A stretch of DNA of 64,000 nucleotides from the NCBI RefSeq assembly GCF_026914185.1, contig NC_070567.1:3932001-3996000 (forward strand). The letters are read 5' to 3'. This stretch comes from Puccinia triticina (Eukaryota > Basidiomycota > Pucciniomycetes > Pucciniales > Pucciniaceae). The position numbers were made by a program, and so were the translations under genes. The notes beneath the pieces were generated by a model. It ran no database searches and was not told the origin of the DNA. It worked only from the letters and a program-made list of their open reading frames with translations. Each line of letters opens with the position of its first letter. The stretch's first letter is position 1. Positions 55,015-64,000 of this stretch are shown here, piece after piece.

Positions 55015-55237
55015 TTCTATAAGTTATAGAAAGGAAACTTGTGCTAGTTCCTCTTGAGGAAAGTGAACCTAGCTTAACCATGTCTTCAAAATCAGATTCT
55101 TTGGAGTTTCTTCTTAGAACTTCTGACTTGGGAATCAAATCTAAGAAAGGAATATAATTTATTCTTTCATGAATAAATGCATCTTGAGATTAGCTTTGTT
55201 AGCTTCAAATTTCATTCAGTATCATTGAAGTGAGCAC

Positions 55238-56968
55238 TTACACTTCTTTGATGATTCCTACACACAGGTTAGCTTCAATGTATCCCAAGAGGGAGAAAAT
55301 TGCTGGCACAATCTTTTTGTTATAATTTTCATATCTTTTATCTAGATAAATTTCAGGGCATTTTGTAACCAGTTTGGAAACTGCATTGACCATTTCCTTT
55401 TTGAATCCAAGTGGGTCAATTACTTTTTGAGCATCAAGTACATCTTCTCTTTCTGAAAACATTGATTTGTTGGCTTCAAGGAAAGCTTGCAATTTCCTGA
55501 AGTATTTTTCAGTTGAAAGTAAGTTTGAAACTTCTTTCCAATTTTTCAATAGTGTTTCTGGTATTGATTCATCTTCCCAATACCGTGATGTCATCTCATC
55601 AACTGAATCTTGACCAATCTTCTTTACATATTCTACATGAGAAACCAAATCAAAAATGATTTTATCTTTTTTTTGCAAAACTTTTTGTTTGGTTAAATAA
55701 ATTCAGATCAGCATTTGAACACAGTAAATTGATTATTTCTTTAAAAATTCAGGAATCACCTAAAGGAAACTTGTCAAAGCAACTCCAGTACCACTGTGTT
55801 GTAAATTGTATGGGCACTCTGGCCAAAGGGCTTAAACGGGGGTAATCATCAATAAAATGAGAAGTATGAAATATAGCTTCTTTCACTATCCTATCATCTT
55901 CAAACATACATCTAACCATCCCATCATTAATAATTTCACTTTCCAACAAAAAATCAACAACCTTTTTTGCATATTTCCAAGGCGTTGAATAATCAAAATT
56001 TTCAAGTTTTCCTTGATGTAAAGATCATTGAATACATTTTTGTGATCAGTGACAAGCTTCATCACTTCTTTCAAAACCAAATTGCCAAATTCTGGAAGGT
56101 ATTTATCAAATATTGATACAGACAATTCAGGTGGAATCACATGTGAGAGATTTTTTGTGTGTTTGCTATTGTTCCCAGATGAAAGAATCCATTCAGTAAG
56201 TTCATCTGGTGCAAAATATGTATTGACATTCCATAACTTCAACCTCCTCCATTTGCCAAGGTTGTTGATATTCTTCTCAGATTTCTCAAATGTTTTTCTT
56301 GCATCATAGACCTGTTGAGATTCAAGATGTGGAGCACTTTGTTCCATGGCAGAAAGATATTGGTTCAATTCTTTCCCCAAGACTGAAATTTGTTCTAAGT
56401 ATTTCTCAACCAATTCAAACTTTTCTACATAAAGATATGATCATAAGTGATATTGCCTCAATTTCCCATCTTGGGCTAGTAAAATAAAAAGCTTACAACA
56501 CAACTTACCATGATTCAAAACCTGGCCTTCATGTATGCGCAAGCCTGTAAAAAGAAAACCAATCAGAACCATAATTTTGAACTTGGTAAATTCAGCAATT
56601 TATTTTGATCACAATGAACTGACACTTTTCAGGCAAAATATACTCATCTGTTTTTTGTTTTTTTCTTGGGGGGGTTGAAGCATCTAATTCAGAGTTTATT
56701 TCATCTGTTTTGCATGAAATTCCTTTGGTATTTTTTGCCAATGATGAGTGGCAATGAGATAATCAACAAGATGTTTGAGTTTCTTGCATTTCTATGTTAC
56801 TTGCTCTAGATGCACTTGATAAAAATTTGAATGCATACCTTCTAAGCTATCTTCAATCCCTAGTTTCTTTATGCTACTACTACTTGCTTCCATCCCATTA
56901 CTCAGCTCAGGTAAAACCACTAAGACTGAAACAATCAAGGAGCTAAGGAGAATTGAGTGGTAAATCAT
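55238..56968 (-). pseudogene. Secreted alpha-helical protein, unknown family, one frameshift
   Basis: Four exons: 56968-56839, 56544-56509, 56424-55760 and 55665-55238, about 419 codons. The first encodes a signal peptide (IYHSILLSSLIVSVLVVL, then PELSNG). The rest is Lys/Glu-rich and mostly helical: VEKYLEQISVLGKELNQYL, QQVYDARKTFEKSEKN, YFAPDELTEWILSS, then WKYAKKVVDFLLESEIIND and a C-terminal half with EANKSMFSEREDVLDAQKV and SLLGYIEANLCVG. Near 56008 the frame must shift by one base between KENLK and FDYSTPW, so this copy is either recently inactivated or carries a sequence error. All other junctions are in frame. Family unknown to me; the layout fits a lineage-specific secreted protein family. 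Confidence 0.65.
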
Positions 56969-57353
56969 TTTCAGAAAAATGAAGGAAGTTCAGATGCAAA
57001 TACTGAGAAAGTTGGCAGGCTTGTGAGTAGTAAAAATATTGTTGTGCAGACAGAAAAAATCCCAGATTGATCTAAAGCAGTTCTTTAAATATCTGACGTT
57101 ATTGCTGGGTGTTGGGATAAGGGCCAGAATACAGGATAACATAAAAGAAATCAAAACAATCTCCGATGAAACTAAGGGCCTGTACCATACGAAATCTGTT
57201 TTTCCCGCGCGAGGAAAACAGCTTTCTTTTTTTCAATATTCTGTTTATCAAGCTATAAAAACAGCTCTGCATAAACGTGTACCATAACCACAAGTTCCTT
57301 CACCGAGTTCCTTGCTGCAAGAATCTTCTCCGCTCGGACTATGTATGTACATC

Positions 57354-57690
57354 TAAGTTTATTAAAACCACAGATTTACCAAAAAAAAAATCCAGGGTTT
57401 CCCCTGCAGTTTACAAAAAAAATATCTAAATACAAGGGTTTAATCATGAGATAACAACCAAACAAAACACAAAAAATAAAAAGCTAATTTACAAGAGACG
57501 CAACCATTTAACAACCCCCCAGCCTGTGACATGCCACAGGTAAAAAGGGGCCAGAGTTAACCCGCTCAGCCTGGCACAAGTGTGAGAAGCAAAAGTCGGG
57601 GCTGTGAAGACATCAACCCGCGCAAGTGCAACGGAGGATGCCCTAGAGGACCATCACTAATTGGATCCAGAGTCACATCTTATACCCGCA
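57354..57690 (-). repeat. TATA-to-AATAAA dispersed module, copy 4
   Basis: Minus strand: TATAAGATG near 57685, then CAGCCCCGACTTTTGC, GCTGAGCGGGTTAAC, CCTGTGGCATGTCACAGGCT, GGGGAAACCCTGGATTTTTT and AATAAACTTAGATG. Very similar in block order to copy 2. Confidence 0.5.
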
Positions 57691-57699
57691 CCAGGAGCT

Positions 57700-58960
57700 T
57701 GATTTGACCAGCCTGACTGTTGTCACGTACGCCGCGCCACACCCAGCCACCCCCTTCTACATACATAATCAAGCAACCCTCACCAAGATCACATCCAGTA
57801 ACAACGGCCACATACAATGCAGTCCCAGGTCTGGGAATTTTTTGTCCCCCACGTTATGGTCCCCTCCGTTACTCAACCCTCCCGCCTCGCTCGCCTCATC
57901 GCTCACTGTCGTCAACTATGAGTTCAAGCAGGACGCAAGCAACCCCACAGAGTCTTCCTCTCCCCAGCCGAACCGCACCTGCACCCCTCAGCCTGAGCAA
58001 CTTCCTCATCCAACCAATTGCTTTCCTCTACCACCAGCGGCCCGTCCTGCGCCACTGCCATCATCTTCGTCTATCAAGCCCACTGGCTCGACTGGCGCTG
58101 CTCCGCCGCGACCTGTGTATCTCACACTGTGCCCTGCCCCTGCAGCAACGTCCGAGCCTGGCTCGCCCGGCAGATCTGATCCAACAGACCAACCAATTGC
58201 TCTGGACGAGCGCACTGAGCACACGCAGCCAAACACAGACATCGCAGATGACACAGGGAATCTGAGCGTCGCGCCAGACGGCGCCCCCAGCCTCAACATT
58301 GTCTCTCCTGTTGCTGCTCCCCTTCCCACGACGGACCTCGGGCCTGGGGCCCCACAAACACCATTGAACCCATCCAAATTACAACCTCGTCATTTTCAAG
58401 GCCAACCTTGGCAAGCTTGTCCACAACCAGATCATCAAGATTATCAGCAACAAGCCGGATGAGGCCGTCCCCGCAGAGGAGAAGTTGGCTCTGATTCTCA
58501 ACCTTGAAGCCACGGATCCACTGTGTGACCAAGCTCTGAACCTCGTCAACAATCAGCCAGCCTTGGGTGGATCAATTGGTTGGGCATACCTTGACCTGCA
58601 GGATACACACGAGCCCGTTATTGGACTCGCCAAGCCAAGCGGCCGGCCTTCGCCTTACCCAGACCCCCATCTCAATGAAAAAGGCCGCTTGGGATACGAG
58701 GACGCTTGGAAGAGGAAGAAGCTTGGAGACGAGGATGCTGGGGAGACAATGCCGCTTGGAAGACGAGGACTCTTGGGAGACAAGGGGTCGGAGTATTGGG
58801 TGCGGTTCTTTTCGCGCTTGGGTAAGTCTTCATTGGCCTCCGGCTTGGACGGACGCCTCGTAACTTATTGCCCTGCTTGCTCCTCCCTCTTCTTCCACCG
58901 GGGACATGAGCGCGCTCCCGCAAGTCATGCCGAGCACAATTCACATGCTGACCAAACAGG
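57700..58960 (+). other. GC-rich gene-fragment-like stretch
   Basis: Plus-strand frames are open and Pro/Ser/Thr-rich (57704-58462, no ATG start), followed by a well-folded-looking segment near 58400-58565: KANLGKLVHNQIIKIISNKP, AEEKLALILNLEATDP and QALNLVNNQPALGG. I do not recognise it. Between 58680 and 58790 AGGACGCTTGGAAGA-like units repeat. Probably host-derived DNA carried by the TIR element. Confidence 0.35.
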
Positions 58961-59770
58961 CACAGATTCTCCCTCTCAAAAAAAACCCCCCACACATTTA
59001 TCCCTCATTTTGATATTCCTTGTTCAAGATCCATGCTAAAGGATCTTTGGAAAAACAAACACACTGAAAATCCTTGTCCTGTACCATAAAACAGATGAGT
59101 AGCAGAAGTTTCTGAGTCTCTGCCGGGGTAAGGGGCTTCAGCCTGGCCTCTGGATGAAGTTCAAGAACACACAGCACAATCAAAATCACAAGAGCTATTC
59201 AAACAATGTTATTCCCTAATATACAAGCTCCAAAAGGAGCATTTGTATTATCCTGTCACTTATAATTCAATTTTCTAAAGGCACTTAATTGATTTAGAGC
59301 ACATCAGGGCTCATAGTGGGCTATGAAATTGTGACCTTCCTGGATCACTTGTTAACTGAGATGATGAGATGTTATGCCAAGAACAACTGAATTATATGCT
59401 GCAAACTGAGTGTGAAGGGTGATTGGGCACAGTGTGAACTGAAGATCTAAAAAATAATGCAACTCAAAGATGTGGAGGTCATAGCTTTAGGGTTTTATTT
59501 TGGATTCCTGGTGGAAAATAGTTGGGGGGAGCTGTAATGTCAAACAGGCATGGGGAGTGCCAGTGGTGAGGGTGTTTGGCAGGCATTGAGGTGCAGAATA
59601 TGGGGGGTAAGTGGATGGTGTCAGGTTGTGGTTCTGCTACTCTTAGCTTTATCATACCTGCTGGTGTCACTCATTAATGACCTGTCATTTACAGGTCTTA
59701 CCCTCAATTAGGGATCTTCATGTGACACCAGTGGATGTTCTTTCACCCACCTGCAGTCATTCATATCCAA

Positions 59771-59841
59771 GCGTACTTAGTACAGTGGTTAGTACACTTG
59801 ACATGGATATAAGAGACATGGGTTCAACTCCCATAGAACAC
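59771..59841 (+). ncRNA. tRNA-like element, copy 1 (degenerate)
   Basis: Pol III A-box-like TAGTACAGTGG and B-box-like GGTTCAACTCC at tRNA spacing; D stem GTAC/GTAC and T stem ATGGG/CCCAT pair, but the acceptor stem has two mismatches and position 33 is not T. Probably a SINE head or tRNA pseudogene. Confidence 0.4.
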
Positions 59842-60099
59842 ATAATATTTTATGGAGTTTCACAGGTTATGAGCCCAGCGCTACCGCGTGATACCTAGGA
59901 TATTATGGAGTCTTGGTATGATAAACCCCTTTCATAGCACGGGGGGCTGTCAGGTTGTGGTTCTGCTACTCTTAGCTTTATCATACCTGCTGGTGTCACT
60001 CATTAATGACCTGTCATTTACAGGTCTTACCCTCAATTAGGGATCTTCATGTGACACCAGTGGATGTTCTTTCACCCACCTGCAGCCATTCATATCCAA

Positions 60100-60170
60100 G
60101 CGTACTTAGTACAGTGGTTAGTACACTTGACATGGATATAAGAGACATGGGTTCAACTCCCATAGGACGC
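60100..60170 (+). ncRNA. tRNA-like element, copy 2 (better acceptor stem)
   Basis: Same as copy 1, but GCGTACT pairs with AGGACGC in six of seven positions. The anticodon arm is poor (loop CATGGAT without T33; a formal anticodon would be TGG), so function as a tRNA is doubtful. Confidence 0.4.
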
Positions 60171-60221
60171 ATAATATTTTATGGAGTTTCACAGATGGAG
60201 GTGGAGGTTGGACCCCTGAGA

Positions 60222-60251
60222 GTGCAGCGGCGTAGCCGCTTTGGACTCTAG
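60222..60251 (+). mobile_element. Helitron-type 3' terminus (copy 5)
   Basis: GTGCAGCGGC-GTA-GCCGC, TTTGGACT, CTAG, then T. It follows directly on the tandem tRNA-like repeat, so that repeat may be the tail of the Helitron-like element. Confidence 0.6.
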
Positions 60252-60289
60252 TACATACATAAAACATATATTATGCAGTCTGAGGCCAA

Positions 60290-60890
60290 TGGGGTTCCTC
60301 AACATCAGGCCGATAAACACGTATTGGTCCACAACGGAAGGCAGGAGGGCCAAACCTCTCCTTCCTCTCAGACCAATTGAGCTGTGTTGGTCAGAGAGGA
60401 AGAGGCAGACAAGTCTGTCCTGACCAATAAACGGATCTCTCCGTCCGAGGGGAAAACGGACCGCTCCGTCCAAGGGGAAAGGGAGACAAACCCCCACCCC
60501 CAGACACATTGTATTGGTCCAAGGGGAAAACACCCCTTCTTCCTCTTGAGCCGATCTAGTCAAATTGGTTGGAGAGGAAGAAGGGGTGGTTTTGAGTGAT
60601 ATGAAGGAATTAGATTGTTCCGTCCAAGGGAGAAGAGGAGACAGATCCTCTCAGACCAATACCTACACATTGTATTGGTCCGAGGGGAACACTCCAGAGT
60701 TCACTACTTCCTCTTGGACCGATCAAGTTATATCAGGTGGAAAGAGGGGAGGATTCCTCTTGGACCTATATGATAGATGGTCTGGGAAGGTGGAGGACAG
60801 AGCTCCTCTCAAACCAATACTTTATATTGGTGGCAGGACTATCCGGGATGAGAGTGTTGTATCGTCCGAGAGGTGGGACGGGCGGGCGCA
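60290..60890. repeat. GACCAATA / CCAAGGGGAA interspersed repeats
   Basis: About ten direct and inverted occurrences of TTGGTCCRAGGGGAA and CTCAGACCAATA, spaced 40-100 bp. The block can fold on itself (for example CCTCTCAGACCAATTG with TGTTGGTCAGAGAGG). Not coding. Confidence 0.55.
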
Positions 60891-61087
60891 GCAAGTGTGG
60901 AAATTGCTTGAGAAAACAGGGTCAGACCTGTTTCTGGAAATTGGCAATTTCTGAAGGAAATTGATTACTGGATCCCCCCAAAAACGGGTGCTATGGTACA
61001 CGTTTTTGAGGGGAAACTGTTTTCTGTAAGAAAAGCAGATTTCCGGCCGAAAAACTGCTTTTTGAGTTGCTATGGTACAGGCCCTAA

Positions 61088-61796
61088 CAGAAAACACTCT
61101 TGATCAAACCTTTATCCAGACTGATATGAATCTGAGTCTCACTTTTGAAGCCACCCACTTTTGACTGTCAAAATAAGAAGGATGGGTTACAGCAACATAC
61201 CCCGCAAATTTTATGCTTCCTTCAGACAGATTGCCACGTACATTTTGCCTGTTACAGAATTTCAGACAAGATGAAAAGGGCAGACCAGAGACAGTAAAAG
61301 GGTCCTCTGGGCACAGAAATTATGTCTAAGAATCAGTTTGGTCCCAGCTTTCTGTGAAAGTCATGCAACTCAGCATAGTTGGTATCAGATTGAGAGCCAT
61401 CCTTCCAACTAACTTCCAGTGGGTGTGTGGGTTGGTATTTGTAATAGGAAGGGAGTATAGGGTTAGAAGGACATACCCCGCTAAGCTTGATTAGGTTTGG
61501 TAAATACATAGATAGGCTGAATTGAAATTGTTTTTGTTCATGATTCACCAAAGAAAAAACTCAACTTCAACCACAAAAAATCGACCACCTTTTCAATCAT
61601 CCAACTCTCAGATCCTAAAAATCAAGTCCAAAAACAACAAAAAGTATCTTCATCTCTTCTCCTATTGACTCAACTCCGTTACCTCCTTATCTTCATCCTT
61701 ATCCCTGTTTATCCTTTCCCTTCCGAATCGTTTAAAATTGAGTTTTCCGATCCCCCTCCTAAAAAGACCACAAGGTTTCAACCTTATTCGGGTGGC
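61088..61796. other. Spacer and probable 5' leader of the LINE
   Basis: No gene. The last part before the LINE ORF1 ATG is rich in CTTCATC/TCC pyrimidine repeats and remains open in the ORF1 frame from 61665. Confidence 0.4.
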
Positions 61797-63125
61797 ATGA
61801 CCCATAATATGCCTCCCAAGAATTGTTTTGATTCTCGGGTCGATCAAGATGGATGGTCTAAGACCATTGAGATGGGAGACATTATGTCTTCCGGTTCTTC
61901 TCTTGACCGGTCTGTTGACCGTTCTCAAACACCGACTCAATCGGATTTTTCTCAGAACCCTCCCCTCTCCCAATCCCGTCATAATCCTGCTATTCCCGAA
62001 AAGGGTTTTCTCACAGCGATTTCAGAGATCTTTGCAAACCCAAACTCTGATGGAAGTATCTTCATCAATCCCAAGAAAGTTAAGTCCCTCTCTCCGCTTT
62101 TAGCGATTGAGAAAATCGCTAGCGTTCAAACTCTATCAATAGTTGAGAAGATCACTATTAGATTAGATTCAATTGAAAAGTCGCTTAATTCAGCAAGTCT
62201 TGCTGAACCCAAAAAAGCTCCGACTTGGGCTTTGGTTACCAATAAGATCACTCCCCCTATTGCTCGCACGCATATAGCTCGTCCCCCTCCCTCTAATCGA
62301 ATTCTTAATGAATTCAAACCAGCTTTTTTTATTATTCGCAAATCAGTTCCTGACTCGTGCCCTTTTTTTCAAATGTCTCCTCCGGAGATTACATTGAAAG
62401 TTAATAAAGTCCTTGTAGATATTGAGGCTAATTCACCAGATGGGACCCCTTTTACAGTTAAAGGTGTTTCCCAGTTACCATCAGGTGACTTTAAATTCTT
62501 TACTAAAACTCATTTTGCGGCAAATTGGTTGCTCAAACATAAGCATGAGTGGACGCATTTATGTGATTCTACTCTTATCACTCCTCCATCAACTTTCCCG
62601 GTCATTCTTCATTCTGTTCCAATTTTGTTTACCCCGGCAAACAAAGCTACACTTGCAGATCTTTGCAAGGAAAACCTTATTCATCCAGACCACATTCATA
62701 GTGCTTGATGGCTTGGTAACCCTCAAGCTAGTAAAAAATTGCATGGCTTGATCATTGTCAATTTTTTTGATAAAGATCTTGCGCGCAAAATCGAAAAAGG
62801 TAGTTTATTTTTTAATCATTTACCTCTCACCGGTGCCCATTACAAGAAATCCCCAATTCAATGTTTCCAATGTTTAGAAGTCGGTCATACCGCACAACTT
62901 TGTAAAAATAATCCGTTATGTAAACATTGTGGCGATTCTCATAATTCAAAAGATTGTCCTTCTGATATTGGTAATGATAAATGTGTGAAGTGTATTCAGT
63001 ACGAAAAAAAGAATAATCCGTCATCTGAGTTCGACAATGATAATGTTTGTTTTTATCATTCTCCCATGAGTCTTAAATGCCCTCTCAAAACCAAGAATTT
63101 TCGTCATAACATCATTAATCAATGA
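61797..63125 (+). pseudogene. LINE ORF1 with zinc knuckles, one internal TGA
   Basis: ORF1 proteins of non-LTR retrotransposons bind element RNA. The ATG at 61797 (THNMPPKN) opens a frame that is stopped by TGA at 62706-62708 and continues in the same frame to 63125. The N-terminal part is Ser/Pro-rich; the middle (WALVTNKI, PAFFIIRKSVPDSCP, SGDFKFFTKTHFAANWLL) resembles the RNA-binding region; the end has CFQCLEVGHTAQLC and CKHCGDSHNSKDC, two CCHC knuckles, then CVKC and further Cys. The TGA lies before TGG in the sequence ...GCT TGA TGG. A C-to-T change in a CGA codon would explain it. The stop codon overlaps the ORF2 start (ATGA). Confidence 0.75.
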
Positions 63126-64000
63126 GTAGGTACACCCATTTATTTCCAAATCCCTGTTCCAATCAAATCAATCAACCCAGTCCTTCCGCCTCCTCTTTCG
63201 ACGCTTCCGAAGAAATGGTATCCGCGACATTCAAAATTTTACAGCTGAATTGCCATAATTCTTTCGAGGTCACTTCAAATGCTTTAAACTCGGATTCTCA
63301 GTTCTCAATCTTGGTTCTTCAAGAGCCATGGATCAATCCTCATACTCTCAAGCTTCCACACTATGAAAATTGGACTGGTCTTCTGGATTCAAATCATTCG
63401 CCTCTGGATTATAACAACAAACATCGAATTTGTTTCCTTTTTAAAAAATCCTTTTCCACTGATAAAATTCATCCGATTCGTGATGGTTCTCGCATTCTTT
63501 CAGCCGTTGATTTAGATATTGAACATGAACAAATCAAAAAATTATGGTTAATCAATCTCTATAATCCTCCAAAATCATTTGAAGGCATTCAGCAAATTTC
63601 CGACTGGCTTGATGCGCACAACAATCGCCAAATCCCAACATTCCTTTTTATGGATTCCAATCTTCATCATTGGTTGTGGAACCCATCGAATTATAAACAT
63701 TCGCATCAACAATCTAAAGATCTAATCAAAACCTGTGGTCGTAATGGGTTCAAGATCGTCTCAGAAAAAGGATCACCTACTTTTATCAATAAAAGGTCAA
63801 GTCCAACGGTTATCGACCTCACTTGGGGAAATTTCCTTGCTCTCAAATTTGTCGATTCGTGTTGTACCTCTTTGTCCAATTTTGGTTCCAACCATCAATC
63901 TATTGTTTTAAAACTAAATTTTAACCCACATGTCATTCCAGTTACTCGTCTTTCTGTTGATTTAAAAAATGTTGATGTCAATAAATTTTGTGTTGATTTG
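63122..64000 (+). CDS. LINE ORF2, apurinic-type endonuclease domain (runs off the window)
   Basis: The frame is open for all 293 codons to the window edge, so the reverse transcriptase lies beyond it. Endonuclease motifs in order: FKILQLNCHNS, LVLQEPWIN (catalytic Glu), LINLYNPP, FLFMDSNLHHWLWNP (the GDFN-type box), SPTFINKRSSPTVIDLTW, and FGSNHQSIV where most relatives have SDH. The ATG at 63122 overlaps the ORF1 stop by ATGA, a layout allowing termination-reinitiation. The family is of the Tad/I-like fungal LINE kind by its endonuclease type, but the clade cannot be fixed without the RT. Confidence 0.85.
   Translation, partial: MSRYTHLFPNPCSNQINQPSPSASSFDASEEMVSATFKILQLNCHNSFEVTSNALNSDSQFSILVLQEPWINPHTLKLPHYENWTGLLDSNHSPLDYNNKHRICFLFKKSFSTDKIHPIRDGSRILSAVDLDIEHEQIKKLWLINLYNPPKSFEGIQQISDWLDAHNNRQIPTFLFMDSNLHHWLWNPSNYKHSHQQSKDLIKTCGRNGFKIVSEKGSPTFINKRSSPTVIDLTWGNFLALKFVDSCCTSLSNFGSNHQSIVLKLNFNPHVIPVTRLSVDLKNVDVNKFCVDL

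Larger units (their letters stand above)
59619..60195 (+). repeat. Tandem 248-bp duplication, period 329 bp
   Basis: 59619-59866 and 59948-60195 are almost identical (TGTCAGGTTGTGGTTCTG through GGAGTTTCACAG). Each holds a tRNA-like segment. The 81-bp spacer is unique. Confidence 0.85.
57176..61084. mobile_element. 3.9-kb TIR element carrying mixed DNA, TAA duplication
   Basis: Ends GGGCCTGTACCATA and TATGGTACAGGCCC are inverted and flanked by TAA (57173-57175, 61085-61087). The subterminal 110 bp are also related, each with a second CGTGTACCATA box. No transposase is seen. Inside are module copy 4, GC-rich frames at 57700-58900, a tandem tRNA-like repeat, a Helitron-type 3' end and a GACCAATA repeat block. 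It resembles the 873-4147 element in plan. Confidence 0.75.

Noticed and set aside
57704..58462. 252-codon Pro/Ser-rich frame as a full gene
   Set aside because: No ATG at its start, Pro-rich low complexity, embedded in a composite TIR element.
59771..60170. Calling the two tRNA-like segments functional tRNA genes
   Set aside because: The anticodon loop lacks T33 and the anticodon stem is weak; only the Pol III boxes, D stem and T stem are convincing.

Overview
The window looks like a repeat-saturated stretch of a filamentous basidiomycete nuclear genome, most probably a rust fungus (Pucciniales). The reasons are genes split by many short GT-AG introns, tRNA genes with small introns, several lineage-specific secreted-protein genes with signal peptides (one family in tandem), and dense nested transposons (hAT, TIR/MITE, DIRS-like, Ty3/gypsy, LINE, Helitron-type termini). 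The rust assignment is inference from style and family recognition; no database was searched.

Host-type genes lie mainly between 9.3 and 28 kb. They are a secreted 279-aa protein (9672-10511), a small secreted Ala/Gly/Gln plus Tyr/Gly repeat protein (11973-12516), two tandem paralogous Cys-rich secreted proteins on the minus strand (13239-14125 and 15858-16769), a C3HC4 RING protein (17865-18771), a 634-aa lineage-specific protein (19919-21823) followed by a decayed partial copy (23250-23700), a J-domain co-chaperone with a C-terminal membrane segment (24407-25301), alanine-glyoxylate/serine-pyruvate aminotransferase (26086-27658, minus), and two intron-containing tRNA genes, initiator Met and Glu(CTC). 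A further secreted helical protein gene with one frameshift is at 55238-56968 (minus).

The rest is mobile DNA. At 873-4147 a 3-bp-TSD TIR element carries two nested MITEs. At 4593-6430 there is a 1.8-kb foldback made of palindromic repeats. A broken RidA/Mmf1-like gene sits at 7100-7716. A DIRS-like element (about 28.5-39.2 kb) is interrupted by a 5.8-kb hAT transposon with a perfect 8-bp duplication (31223-37034), which itself carries a solo LTR in an intron. A 971-bp non-autonomous foldback with an 8-bp duplication (38000-38970) lies beside it. From 45 to 51 kb are LTR and Ty3/gypsy remains in head-to-head order. A fragment of a UFD4/TRIP12-type ubiquitin ligase (53498-54326) lies just upstream of a Helitron-type 3' terminus. 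At 57176-61084 is a 3.9-kb TIR element holding a tandem tRNA-like repeat. The window ends inside a LINE (ORF1 61797-63125 with an internal TGA; ORF2 endonuclease from 63122 to the edge).

Three repeat themes tie the mobile regions together. Five copies of the same Helitron-type 3' end (GCGGC-NNN-GCCGC hairpin then CTAG or CTGG, always followed by T) occur in three regions. A four-copy module with a TATA-like start and AATAAA-type end always lies next to GC-rich, gene-fragment-like DNA. Several elements are filled with self-complementary tandem repeats. Together they suggest a region that has captured and shuffled host gene pieces.
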